From Bathymodiolus brooksi (Eukaryota > Mollusca > Bivalvia > Mytilida > Modiolidae), in NCBI GenBank assembly GCA_963680875.1, contig OY804580.1, forward strand, positions 111,727,534-111,791,533: a stretch of DNA of 64,000 bases, given 5' to 3'. Shown here piece by piece: positions 47,636 through 59,396 of this stretch. Numbering within the stretch: the first letter of the stretch is position 1; each line of letters opens with the position of its first letter. The translations under genes were made by a program, and so were the position numbers. Below the pieces are notes generated by a model, which saw only the letters and a program-made list of their open reading frames with translations, had not been told where the DNA came from and searched no databases.

Positions 47636-50600
47636 TGAAAAATTCAATATGGCATGAAGACTAGGAGGGTTTATAATATATTGATTATCCAAATTTAGAA
47701 GACTTAAAGGGTTCCCGGTTTTATACTATAATGATTATCCAAATTTATTATACCTCAGCATTTTTTTTCTATATAAAATTTTAAACAACTGATAGAATTA
47801 CTACTTGCGCATACTTGATAATAATACTTAGATGACTGTTGTCAGGTCAATAGATTCCGAACTGTTGCCGTCTGAAAAACTCGCGGACTTTTTGTAAAGT
47901 ACTCCTTTCGATTGAATTTTTGATTATCACAAGGTCGTTTTCAGCCAATGGAGTGACATCTTTTCGGGGACTTTCTTACGCGATTTATTGTTACTGTACA
48001 GCCGATATGAGACAGAAAGTATAGGTCGGTGGTTGAAATTCTCGGATTAGATTCTATACTGGGGTGACATTGGACAACCCAGCAGGTCCAAATGCGGAGC
48101 AGAGGCCGCTTAACATTTCGGAGCACCTTGGAATGTCTAAAAATATAAACGATTCTTTTGGTTTTTAAAAGGTTAAAACATAAATCGTTAAAATACAAGG
48201 CATCGCAGTCATGTATTTTTTTCCCTCGCGGTTTGTGATTTCGTGTTATTAAAGCTTTTTTTTAGACACAACACGACAAATGTGTGTGAAAAAAGTATGG
48301 CTTTTTGTCAGAGGACCTTTTTGTCTTAAGCTACACGTAGTTGTCAGTTAACTTCGATTATTCAGTTGTAAGACCCTACTCGTTTTCAATTTGTTTAAAC
48401 TTGTTCAATCTGTTGTTGATCTTGTATGTTTCTTGTTTTGATTTTGTACATATTTTTTTTTTATATATTTGGGGCCTTCTAGAGGTGACTGCGTTGAATG
48501 AGTATACTCATCATTCATTGAAGTTTTTACAGTGTTCTTTAATAGTAATTTTCTTTTGGTCTTTCTAAAAAAAATTATTGGTGAAGAGTAGGTGATTGTC
48601 TCTTTGGCATCTACCACATTGAATTTGTAGGTTTAATTAAAATCCGTTCACAGATTTAGAAGGTGTTTTGGATAAGATATAGATTCACCATAACTTGAAA
48701 TTACAAAGTCCATTTTTTAAATACTGGAAACCCCAAAAATCAAACATTATAAATATAAACCAGGAGGGACACATCTTTAATGTAAGTAGAATAATGTCTA
48801 AAGAAAGTTTCATTTGTCTGGGTGGAGTTGCGAATAAGAGATTGGCCCTTGCTCGAGCGTTACGGACCGACGGACGGACTATACCCAAGTTGGGGTATAA
48901 TAAAAACTCTGGGTCAAAAAAATTAGGACAACGGAGTTGAAACTGTACAACCTGCGTTAAAATGTAACGGACAGAGAGGAGCGTGGATATGATACTACTG
49001 CTCCATTTTTTTGTTCAATTAATATTATTAGTTATTAATCGTACCTCGAACAAATTTCTCTATCAGTAATTGGTTATATATTACGTCGATCACATGGTGA
49101 CCGCCACCATCATGAGACTATAAGGAGTCAGTAGCTAGATATCTACATGTATTTGAAACAATCCCGAAATGCATCCCAAAGAACCTTGATCTTCCGCCTC
49201 ATCCGATCTCATCTTGCTGGTAATTTTTGTTGTCTACAGTACTCAGTTTTCCGTTTCAGTTTCAAAGATATTGGCTAATAAACAGTTGTGCTTACAGTGC
49301 ATGAAAACCCGTTTTCAAGTATTCGTAACTTGCAATATCAGTAGAAAGTTTAATTCATAACTATTGGATCAGTTTTGCAGAAAATATCTATTAAATACAC
49401 AGCTACTGCGATCATCAAACGTTTGAAAGAAATCAAGTTTTCACACAATCCCTTACTCCCCTTTTTTATTAAGCAAAGCCCAAAAAATTCTAAGCCCCGT
49501 GGAGTAAAACCCCAAAAGTGTACAGGTCCTGCGAACCACAAATGTAATATATGTACAAAGTTTAAAAGAAATATATGAAGGTGTTCTCAACTTTCGACGT
49601 GACATGTATATCTTGAACCCCCCTTTTTTCAACACAGTCCAATAATAATAAAAAAAACTTTGGAGTAAAGCCACCAAAGGTTTACAGCTCCTGATAATCT
49701 CAAATGTAATAACTACAAAGTTCTCAAGTTACGGCATGACACGGCACGGCAGCTGAGAATCTGTGACGAACAATTTTGGGACTTGCGTGTTCCTACGGAC
49801 GGCGGTGATACTGAACTCCCTGACGCCTATAGACGTAACATAAAAATTGCAATTTCCATTTATCTTTTATAGCCAAAACTCCTAAAATTGGGAAAAATAT
49901 ATTAAGGGATACAACTTATAAACAGATTTCGATGAAAAATTGCTGTGATGAAGAAAGATCTCGTCTAATTGCTGATCATTTTTTTTTTTTTTTTTGCACT
50001 AATAATTTATTTGCTACTTAGTTTCTGAGATTTCCTTTCAAAATCTGATGATCATTGACGTCTAAGCATTCGTAAAAAAAAATCAGTTACAATAATGGAA
50101 TTATTTCCACAAAATTGTCGACGCTCTCCCATTAGTTTTACTAAAACAGGGCATCTATTGGTACATTAAATGATACCAGTTAACAAATCAAATATCTTTA
50201 TTGTCAAATAAACAAGTAAATGTTTGTGACAAACAATGGAAAAAAAAATAGGAAGACAGTATCCAAAAGAGAAGAAAAAATATGCGAACATCAGGACTCT
50301 TCTATTTCAGTTCTAATGACCGTTTTAAAAAGGAGCCGATTAACTTCATATGCTCTTTTGACAGTGGGTTTAGTAAAAATGAAATCTTAGAACTAATTGT
50401 ATTTAATTAAAAGTTCATCCCAGTGTAGCATATTAAAAACTGTTTGCCTTGGATCTTCATACCCCACGTTTCACATATTTTCAGTCTTCAAACTGTCACA
50501 ACTTTTGAACCAATTATCTGATCACACTGAAATTCGAACTTGATCTGCATTTTATGGTACCAAACAATAGTACAAAATTTGAAATCCGTTCTCAAGTTAT

Positions 50601-51090
50601 ATCTGGAAACCATTGGGGCGGATAGAGGGATGGGCGGACACATACACATCAAACCAAACGAAGGGCATCACATAATACCTCGCCACTTACTAAACCATTG
50701 GCTGAATTAGAAATAAAGGTTGATGTAAAATATGTCGGCGAAGACGAACAAACGGACGGATAAAAGGGAGAGTTGGCACGGTTTGGGGGAAATGGGAAAG
50801 AGGTAAAGATTTCGGGAAATGGGTAACATGTGGCAAATATTGAAGGATAAGGGAATTGAAAAGGCAAAAAGGAATTGTTAAATGTAATTGAGAATTGAAA
50901 AAAAATGGTCCAAATTGTAGGCAATTTGGAATGGGAATTGCTTAAAAATGTGGAAATTAGGAAATGTATATACGCCCGTATCACAAACACTCGATTCGTG
51001 AACCCCCTTTTCGAGAATTCCGCCTATATCAAGAAAAATCACATATTTTCTCTTCTGTTCAATAAAATTATGTTTATATGATATGAAATA
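47636..51090. other. Intergenic region with dispersed non-coding repeats
   Basis: No gene supported. About 48470-48640 contains a dispersed repeat phrase (GATTGTCTCTTTGGCATC) that I associate with mytilid genomes. About 48750-48910, 49350-49760 and 50460-50660 look like other dispersed repeats, the last two having a repeated GTAAAACCCC / GTAAAGCCACC segment and a GGGATGGGCGGACAC end. The remaining parts are AT-rich. Confidence 0.4.
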
Positions 51091-51223
51091 GGGTACCTGT
51101 AAAGTGCGAAGCGAAATAGAAACGAAACGAAACGAAATGAAACCGATCGAAACGAAACGAAATGTAACGTCGTTTCGTTTCGTTTGATTTCGTTCGGTTT
51201 CGTTTCGCACTTTACAGGTACCC
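51091..51223. mobile_element. 133-bp foldback element of GAAAC repeats
   Basis: Starts GGGTACCTGTAAAGTGCGAA and ends with the reverse complement CGCACTTTACAGGTACCC. Both arms consist of CGAAA/TTTCG repeats, so nearly the whole element is a palindrome centred near 51169. It is probably a MITE-like hairpin; the duplicated target site is not clear. Confidence 0.85.
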
Positions 51224-51382
51224 GTATCCAAACGTTGTTACTACAAAATTATGAAATTTGAGACAAGATTCGACTGAAGGTGCTTTATCAATAACCTCCA
51301 CCTCTAATTTAAATAGGGCCTGGGTGGCTCAATGAGTTAGGTAGTTGGGTTACCTAACAACTCGTACAAGCCTATCACCAAT

Positions 51383-53533
51383 GAATCCGGGTCGTTTCGC
51401 CCCGATGACCTGTTCGCCCCGGGTCGTTTCGCACCGCTGACTTGTTCGCCCCGGAAAGTGAGTCGATTCGCCCCACTTAATTGCTATTATATTATAATAG
51501 ATGAAGTCTTTTTCGACAATTTTTTGATAATTATTTATTTATTAGCATCGTGTTGTGGGTTTCCGTACTATTATAGATTTTCCGATATAGCGATTAGCAG
51601 TCCTTCATTCATATGACGATTGGAATTTTCAAAGAATGGCTAGTTAAATATTTCTTTGTACATAAGATTGTTTTTAAAGCCATTCTTGTATTTTAATACA
51701 CTTTCGATTATCTGGCAACTTTTGCTGTCAGTAATGCGTGCGCTGTGGAAATCAAAATAAAATGGATTATACGAAAACACATGACATACGCATACGAAAA
51801 CACATACCGTGACGATAGTTGTATGCAAAAAAAAAATCCGTCATTTTGGTCTACTTTAAATATTTATTTATTTTCAAGTTTCAAGTTTTTATTAATAAGA
51901 AAAATCAATCAAACATTGTTGGTCAGTTAACAACTGACTTATTTTATTCAAAATCAAACTACATAAATAGTAATTGATATGAAAGAAAGGTAAATATCTT
52001 GAAACATTAGACTGGATGAATATGATAGTTGTAAAATTGGGCTTGCATAAGGAGAGACACAAAAAATGTCAGGAGTGTAACATTTTATCTTAGTTGTATA
52101 GTACTATGTTGTATGCTTTAATAGTTCACAATTTTCTTTATTTTCCAAAAGCTCCAGACCCAATCAAAGAAAAAAGTTGGAAATAGCTCTGATATACGAC
52201 ATATCATAGCTAGGAAATCAAAATAACTAATGTCAGGAGTGTGACGCTTTTAATAAGCATATCTTTTAAATAAAATAGTAAAAAAACCATGCTTCTACAA
52301 ACTTCCACAATGTTTTCAATTTAATTACATATAAACAATAAGTAATAATTATAGTATTTTTGTATATTGCATGACACCTTTCTCATAATAAGTGATGATA
52401 AAGGGTTATATTTTCTTAAAACATGTCAAAATATGGATATTATAAAGTTGCTATATAATATAAATAAAATATTAAAAAACCAAAATGCTTTTTTTTGCCA
52501 TATTTGTGTTTCCAATTACCCCATCGACCTATTTTTTTTAGTTACTACCCTAAAGATTTTTTCGAGCCCTGTACAACCGAAAAAAAAAAAGACAATATCA
52601 GGTCTGCCTATGGTGAAACACTGCTATTCATGCTATTTCTGGTAAAACCTTGAAAACAGCTGTAATCACTACAAACACACATATACAAAATGAAGTGAAA
52701 AAAGAAAGACAGAAAGAAATGAAAACAAATAATAAATAAATAAGATGTAAAAAGATATTATTCATGCTCTGAAATACAGTTATGATAACCATGCCATTGA
52801 CCTAATAAAGTGATTTTGAACAATAAAAATACCTGATACAGTATTCTGCCAAAAGTATTGCAACATGTAACAAAATCCCTATATAATCAACCAAAACCAT
52901 ATTTTTTCAAAAAAATATTGGGAAGTCAAAGATAAATTTTAACAAATTTTTAGTTGAAATATATAGGAAAATCAGTCAATTTTTATTTCTTATGTTTAAA
53001 TTATGTACAAATAAAAACCACTCATATAAACATAATGAGCAAATAAACAATAAAAATATAAAAAACTGAATGTTTTGGTGTAAAATTTGTTAAAATCTAT
53101 CCAGAAATGACTTCACAATATTTTTTGGCAAAATACTGTTGCTGTACAGAATGGCAACAAAATACGACGAAACTCTCCTTCATATGATAATTTCTCGGAT
53201 ATTTAACAATAATAAATATCAGATTTCGTATGGTTTTACAGGGAAATTCATAGGTAAAGGACGGTACAATACTCTGTGGTTCTTATCTCCTTTGCAAAGG
53301 TTAAAATATGTCATTAATTGGGTTTTTTCTGCTAAACCGGAAGCGATACCAAACAGTGTATATTGTTCAAAGAAATTTTACGAATATTTGCAATGGTATT
53401 AAAATGGTATTTTCCATATTTCATTTTTTAAAGCACTATTAATAAATCGGGGCGAAACGACCCGGGGCGAACGGGAATAGGGGCGAAACGACTCAGGGGG
53501 CGAACGGGATTCGGGGCGAAACGACCCGGTACC
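51383..53533. mobile_element. 2151-bp DNA transposon-like element with iterated terminal repeats, 9-bp duplication
   Basis: Flanked by ATCACCAAT (51374-51382 and 53534-53542). Both ends carry inverted arrays of two alternating motifs. On the left are GGGTCGTTTCGCCCC (51389-51403), GTTCGCCCC, GGGTCGTTTCGCACC (51421-51435), GTTCGCCCC (51444-51452) and AGTCGATTCGCCCC (51461-51474). On the right are the complements GGGGCGAAACGACCC (53449-53463), GGGGCGAACGGG (53464), GGGGCGAAACGACTC (53480-53494), GGGGCGAACGGG (53497) and GGGGCGAAACGACCC (53513-53527). The interior is very AT-rich. No transposase is recognisable, so it is likely non-autonomous. A 9-bp duplication is usual for Mutator-like elements, but the family is not proven. 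Confidence 0.85.
53139..53402 (+). CDS. Unrecognised 87-residue frame inside the 2151-bp element
   Basis: An open frame with balanced composition (K, Y, F, I, W and P present; LLHMIISRIFNNNKYQISYG near the start, NSVYCSKKFYEYLQWY at the end), ending 46 bp before the right terminal repeat. It has no obvious repeat or low-complexity bias, unlike other frames here. I do not recognise it, and it may be a chance frame in AT-rich DNA or a relic of a captured coding segment. Confidence 0.2.
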   Translation: MLYRMATKYDETLLHMIISRIFNNNKYQISYGFTGKFIGKGRYNTLWFLSPLQRLKYVINWVFSAKPEAIPNSVYCSKKFYEYLQWY

Positions 53534-53867
53534 ATCACCAATACGGCGTGGGTTCGCAAATGATAACGTTTACCAGTGGCTTGTCCATACTCCGGCTTCT
53601 TCCACCACTAAAACTGGTCACTATGATATAGCTGAAATATTGCTGAAAGTGGCATTAAACACCAAAAATCAAATCAATCATAAGATAAATTTGTTTAACC
53701 GAAAACTAACATTTGTTCATCGACTAACATCAAATTTTTACCTTCCTCTTCTCTTAGTCCTCACATACAAATAGTCTCAAAACAAGATAACATTGGGCTG
53801 TGCCGAAAGCAGCTATAAAATTAATCAAATCCCTTCATTGCTGTCGCAAGTTCAAAACATCGTGGCC

Positions 53868-54111
53868 ATGATCGTATGGTAGTTGGATTTACAACTACCT
53901 ACATGTATGCAATCAGTGCCTATGCCTATCACCACTGATGTTGTGAGTTCGAATCTCGATCGGGGCGAGGTGCACAACATTATGTGATAAAGTTTGTCAG
54001 TGACTTGCGACCGGTCAGTGGTTTTCTCCGGGTCCTTCCACCAATAAAACTGACCTCTGCTATATAACTGAAATATTGTTGAAAGTGGTGTTAAACACCA
54101 TCAAACCAACC
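53868..54111 (+). mobile_element. SINE, plus strand, near full length
   Basis: The head contains GTAGTTGGATTTACAACTAC, CAGTGCCTATGCCTATCACC and a box B-like GAGTTCGAATCTCG. The body has TGGTTTTCTCCGGGTCC and CACCAATAAAACTGACC, and the tail ends GTGGTGTTAAACACC. Same family as the other copies, opposite in direction to its neighbour at 54373. Confidence 0.8.
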
Positions 54112-54372
54112 AAGAATTAAAATATACCAATTTCTGTCATTTTCAAAGTTGTGTTTATCCCAATTTTTAAACTCCTGTTCACAGATATGTACATCTCGAT
54201 CAAAACCACTATAAACTGACCAACATTTTTTTTGTATGAAACGGTACTATAATCTGCTGATGTCTAATATATCTGAAGTTAACATACAAATCAGTTACAT
54301 ATTATAAGGTCAATTCTAATCAATTGTTTTACAATAGTCCTCCTTGAAAAAGACCATATTTTTTTAACTTAT

Positions 54373-54610
54373 TTTTGGTGTTTAACATCACTTTCAGCTA
54401 TATCATGGAGATCAGTTTTAGTGGTGGAAGAAACCAGAGTATCCGGAGAGAACCACTGACCATGGGCAAACAACTGGTAAACTTTATCACTTGCAGCTGC
54501 AAGCACCCTTTTTTGTATTTAACAAAGCCGGGTGCGAACCCACGCCGTATTGGCAATAGGCTTGTACGAGTTGTTAGGTAATCCAACTACCTAACTCATT
54601 GAGCCACCCT
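54373..54610 (-). mobile_element. SINE, minus strand, full length
   Basis: Tail TTTGGTGTTTAACATCACTT at the left. The body has GGTGGAAGAAACCAGAGTAT and AGAGAACCACTGACC. The tRNA-like head is at the right (GGGTGCGAACCCACGCC is the box B region; CTCATTGAGCCACC is box A, reverse complement). It provides the uninterrupted reference for the split SINE at 51315. Confidence 0.82.
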
Positions 54611-54862
54611 TATAAGACCACCTGTTCTGCAATGACAAAAGTGGCCTTAAAAGGGGGTGGGTCTATCTCGAGGGGAACTAATTAGTTTAATTCTACCATC
54701 ACAGTGCATCTGACATCTGGCCTGATATGAGGGAGGACTACTAAATTGCTAAACCTGTGTGTAACAAATACACTCCAGGATAGCATGTTATTTCCTATAT
54801 AATCCCTTTTTTCAAGTAGATGGACAATTTTCTGCATTTGACAAGTCGCAGCCCTGAAGTAT

Positions 54863-54920
54863 ATTGATTGATTGGTGTTTAACACCAACTTTAATAGTAT
54901 TTCAGCCATATCATGGCATT
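54863..54920 (-). mobile_element. 5'-truncated SINE, 58 bp, with 10-bp target duplication
   Basis: Only the 3' tail of the SINE is present (ATTGATTGATTGGTGTTTAA to ATCATGGCATT), flanked by CCTGAAGTAT at 54853-54862 and 54921-54930. The direct repeat and 5' truncation show insertion by target-primed reverse transcription. Confidence 0.88.
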
Positions 54921-54959
54921 CCTGAAGTATAAGTATTGGGTCAAATTAGCACAACAAAT

Positions 54960-55607
54960 AAATTCAACCTGTGAGCACAGCTCACTAAGATATACCCCCC
55001 GCTCCCCAACCTATTTCCATAACCAAAACATTACGGATAATTCCGACCAAAAATGAAAGGGACCCTGCTCTCTTCACCGGTAAGCTGCTGATAAAATTTC
55101 AAAACATTCTGAGAAACACTACTCAAGTTATTATGCGACATAGGGTAAAATTCCTATTTTCCGTCATATCAAGTCCAATAACTCTGGAACGGCAAAAGTG
55201 AAAATCGTCAAAAATAAAAGGGATCCTCCTCTCTTCACCGGTAAGCTACTGATAAAATTTCAAAACATTCTGAGAAACACTACTCAAGTTATCACAAGAC
55301 ATAGGGTAAAAATCCTATTTTGTCATATCAAGTCCAATAACTCTGGAACGGCAAAAGTGAAAATCGTCAAAAATTAAAGGGATCCTCCTCTCTTTTTTTT
55401 CTGTCATATCAAGTCCAATAACTCTGGAACGGCAAAAGTGAAAATCGTCAAAAATTAAAGGGATCCACCTCTCTTCACCAGTAAACAGCTGAAAATTTTT
55501 AAAAGACTAAGAAACACAAATCAAGTTATCGTACAACATAGGATTTGTCTACAGACGGACATGGTGAAACCAGTATACCACCTACAACTTCGTTGCGGGG
55601 GGTAATA
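54960..55607. repeat. Dispersed repeat with internal 130-bp tandem segments
   Basis: It opens GTGAGCACAGCTCACTAAG (an inverted GTGAGC/GCTCAC) with TACCCCCCGCTCC and closes TTGCGGGGGGTAATAATA. Between them, ATCAAGTCCAATAACTCTGG and GAAAATCGTCAAAAATAAAG recur three to four times with CTCTCTTCACCGGTAAGC. It is non-coding and of a type I recall as common in bivalve genomes. Confidence 0.7.
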
Positions 55608-56336
55608 ATAAGTACAGAATATTACATTTTACAGCATTAAGAACAATATCATATAACCATACAATATCCACATTTCCAACTTATGTTTCTGATTATGAAC
55701 CAATGTAAATACTTTTGATGGATTTTATTTCATTTTCAACTGGTGTTTTTAACCCTATGATCTATTGATCATTTCTAAAAGTAGACACTCTCATGACGAT
55801 TCATGCCAACTTTGGCTTCTGGGAATATGTGGAAAGTATGAAAGTCTAGTCAGACAGCAGTAACCAAATGATAACAATAGCTCACATTTACCTTTGATTC
55901 AGGCCAGCTAAAATAGTATTTGTAGCAGCTCACCATTTCTGCAAAGGATTATTTTTTTCTCCAAAATAAAAAAAATCGTAATAAATGCCTTTTTTAAATT
56001 TTTTTTTATTGGAATTCATATACATAATGAATGCGCTTTGAGCAAATACAAATTAAATATTATGTTCAGTTTCTGTTATTTGTCATCTTCAAATATTCCA
56101 ATCAATAATAAAATTTCAACAGACAATAATACATATAAAATTATATATACACAACTGTATAAGTTTTACATTTATTTTGAATACTGTGATTTTCCACTGC
56201 AAGGATTTTTATTTCTAGTATATACAATATATATATTCCTGAATTCATTAATAAAATTGGTTTTAAATAAATTTAAATGGCTACACTGGAATAATACAAG
56301 TACTAATATCTTAATTATTCAAATACACAGATTACT
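55608..56336. other. AT-rich sequence, no recognised feature
   Basis: Very AT-rich. A frame of 119 codons (56038-56397) has AT-driven composition and runs into the 24-bp array, so I do not call it a gene. Confidence 0.4.
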
Positions 56337-56338
56337 AC

Positions 56339-57572
56339 ATTGTCACCAAATTGAGAAAGTTAATTGTCACCATATTGAGTTATTTGTCACTACTTGAGAT
56401 AGTTAATTGTCATTAAATTGAGATAGTTAATTGTCACCAAATTAAGATAGTTAACTGTCACCAAATTGAGAAAGTTAATTGTCACCAAATTGAGATAGTT
56501 AATTGTCACCAAATGGCAGTTAATTTCACCAAATTGAGAAAGTTAATAGTCACAAAATTGTGATAGTTAATTTTCACAAATTGATAGTTAATTGTCACCA
56601 ACTTGAGATAGTTAATTGTCACCAACTTGAGATAGTTAATTGTCACCAAATTGTAATAGTTAATTGTTACCAAATGGTGATAGTTAATTGTTACCAAATT
56701 GAGAAAGTTAATTGTCACCAAATTGAGTTATTTGTCACTACTTGAGATAGTTAATTGTCATTAAATTGAGATAGTTAATTGTCACCAAATTAAGATAGTT
56801 AACTGTCACCAAATTGAGAAAGTTAATTGTCACCAAATTGAGATAGTTAATTGTCACCAAATGGCAGTTAATTTCACCAAATTGAGAAAGTTAATAGTCA
56901 CAAAATTGTGATAGTTAATTTTCACAAAATTGATAGTTAATTGTCACCAACTTGAGATAGTTAATTGTCACCAAATTGTAATAGTTAATTGCTACCAAAT
57001 GGTGATAGTTAATTGTTACCAAATTGAGAAAGTTAATTGTCACCAAATTGTAATAGTTAATTGCTACCAAATGGTGATAGTTAATTGTTACCAAATTGAG
57101 AAAGTTAATTGTCACCAAATTAAGATAGTTAATTGTCACCAAATTGAGAAAGTTAATTGTCAACAAATTGGGAAAGTTATTAATTGTCACCAAATTGAGA
57201 AAGCTAATTGTCACCAAATTGAGATAGTTAATTGTCACCAAATTGAGATAGTTAATTGGCACCAACTTGAGATAGTTAATTGTCACCAAATGGTGATAGT
57301 TAATTGTCACCAAATTAAGATAGTTAATTGTGACCAAATTGAGAAAGTTAATTGTCACCAAATTGAGAAAGTAATTTAATTGTCACCAAATTAAGATAGT
57401 TAATTGTGACCAAATTGAGAAAGTTATTAATTGTCACCAAACTGAGACAGCTAATTGTCACCAAATTGAGAAAGTTATTAATTGTCACCAAATTGAGACA
57501 GCTAATTGTCACCAAATTGAGAAAGTTAATTGTTATCAAATTAGCAAACTTGAGGAAGTTAATTGTCACAAA
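56339..57572. repeat. 24-bp minisatellite, about 50 copies
   Basis: Units of GTTAATTGTCACCAAATTGA followed by GAAA or GATA, with variants (CAACTTGAG, AATTGTAATAG, AAATGGTGATAG). A longer variant block containing GAGTTATTTGTCACTACTTG repeats at 348-bp spacing (56377 and 56725). As 24 is a multiple of 3, the array gives open frames with an 8-residue period on both strands (IVNCHQIE on plus, NLVTINYL on minus); these are not genes. Confidence 0.96.
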
Positions 57573-58992
57573 ATTGAGATAAAAAAACTGTCATTAAAAT
57601 TTTAAAAACTGAGCAACAAAGACAATGTCATAATACTTAGAACAAGCTTATCCACATGTTTTTCTAATAAGTATTATTCAACAGGACCAGAAAGGTATGA
57701 AGTATACCATTCATCCATGTCCACATTCCAAGATAATAATTAAATGAAGATGAAGATAACTTCCTTATTCTAAATAGATGGACATAAAATTTGAAAGTAT
57801 TTTTTCTACAAATAGAAAAAAAGAGAGACCAGTGAGACACTTGTATGTACAAAATTATATAAAATTAAAAAAATAATAATAATAACTTCACAGAAAACTA
57901 TATTACAGGCAAGTAGTTGAGAATAAATACTAGGTTGGGATTAACACCACCTTTTCTGGATTTTAGTCAAAGCTATGTTATTGCCAGTTCCATATATATG
58001 TGGAGCTTTACTTCTTTAAGCTATTTAAGCTGTGTCCATTTTCTAATGCTGCACATTTTCAAACAGAACAAATTAATAGTATTTGCACTGTCCATAAAAA
58101 CAAAGCCAATTTCCAACAAATCAAGCTGGAGAAGGAAAACATATTAGGCAACTTGGGTGTTCAACATTTACATTCATTTGAATAATACAAGATGTTGGAT
58201 TTAAAAAGAAGACCAGTCAGGTCTGGAGCATTGTCATCACACACCACTGAACTCTATTTTAATTGTCACATTATAAGGAAAAGGTTGTAGTTACATTTGG
58301 TATGTAGGTGTACAATATGCAACTATAAAGAATGTAGTAAAGGTCAACAGTATATTTAATGCAATTACAGATTGCACAAACTAGGTACCCTCTACAGCAG
58401 GCAATGACAAAAAGATCTACATGGTTTAAAACATTTTTTTTTTTTTTTTTACAAATTTGACCAAAATAGGAGGTGTACATTTTCAATGTTAGTGCAATCA
58501 CTGTGCAAAGTTTCAGTAATATTGAATGAAAACTATTGCATATTACACAAACAAAATACATTCTTTTAGTGTTTTAAACTTCTTCGTACACAAAATAAAG
58601 AAAATCATTGCTTTTTGTTTTAAATGACTTGGTGTATTTTAGTAAAAAAATTCCTGACACAATATATATATATATTAGCTTTATGTCGGGAATTACTATA
58701 ACTTTTCTTTTCTTTCTATAACTAATCAACTACATCTATATTTTGCACAAGAAACAAAAATCATTCACCTGTTTTATTATATTCCTACTTGGATGCTGGT
58801 CAAGACACATTTTCCCTCCACAGTTGACGTAATTGTCCTAACTGAATAAAAAATAATTTCCATGTAAATATACACTGTAGTATTGTACAAATCTTACATA
58901 ATATTCATCTCATATTCAATATTGTAAAATAAAAATAGTTGATTATTCATAAAAATTGTGAGTCAAATAATGTACACGAGTAACAAGGAAGA
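57573..58992. other. Downstream flank of the SUV39H-type gene
   Basis: AT-rich sequence with a T-run (58434-58450) and (TA)n (about 58660-58675). On the minus strand the 3' untranslated region of the methyltransferase gene must lie in the right part. A TTTATT (AATAAA on the minus strand) near 58769 is a candidate polyadenylation signal, about 225 bp after the stop. No other gene is visible. Confidence 0.4.
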
Positions 58993-59396
58993 TCAAAACA
59001 AATATTTTCTACAATTCGTGGCACCACACTGACAAACAATTCTGTACTGATCAGTAAGTGACTTGGGAATAATGTCTATTTTTTCAGTTTCAAGTTTGGG
59101 AGGTTCATCATCAAATTTTTCTTCTTCAGATTTATTTTCTGGTGTAACTTCAGACATCGTGCTAGTGGCATCTCCGGAGGATGTTACATCAGATATAGTC
59201 CTGTCACTAGATAGCACTTTTTCAGACTCGGAACTTGAATAAACATTGTCAGATTCTGAATCTACATCTTTTGATATATTGTCCTCATTTCTGACCTCCG
59301 TTTGTGGATTTAATTCCAACTCTGGCTGCTTAAGAAGCTCTGTAGCGAGATCTTTTTCTACTTGATCTAATGTTGGTGGCTGATTTGTTGTATCTC
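58993..59396 (-). CDS. Last exon of a SUV39H-type histone H3K9 methyltransferase (acidic linker and post-SET)
   Basis: On the minus strand a splice acceptor (TTTTTGTTCTTGTAG) ends at 59397, and the exon runs to TGA at 58993-58995: 2 nt plus 134 codons. It ends YRIVCQCGATNCRKYLF, a post-SET CxCxxxxC motif. The CRKYLF ending matches SUV39H1-type enzymes, in which these cysteines help form a zinc site by the active site needed for histone H3 lysine-9 methylation in heterochromatin. Before it lie about 120 residues rich in Glu, Asp and Ser (for example KSEEEKFDDEPPKLETEKID), much longer than the roughly 30-40 residues I recall in vertebrate SUV39H1. The split glycine codon joins in phase to the exon at 63980. 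The first residues are GDTTNQPPTLDQVEKDL. Confidence 0.85.

Larger units (their letters stand above)
51315..53690 (+). mobile_element. SINE, plus strand, split by a 2151-bp insertion
   Basis: The tRNA-like head GGTGGCTCAATGAGTTAGG and following bases to CCTATCACCAAT lie at 51315-51382. The body resumes at 53534 with ATCACCAATACGGCGTGGG and ends near 53690 with GGCATTAAACACCAAAAATC. The joined order matches the intact minus-strand copy at 54373-54610, where CCAATACGGCGTGGGTTCGC is continuous. ATCACCAAT is therefore duplicated by the insertion. Confidence 0.85.

Noticed and set aside
47941..48198. 85-codon minus-strand frame
   Set aside because: No recognisable motif, splice signals or start context; neighbouring sequence is repeat-like.
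56038..56397. 119-codon plus-strand frame
   Set aside because: AT-driven composition (I, N, Y, L, K) and its end lies in the 24-bp array; no motif.
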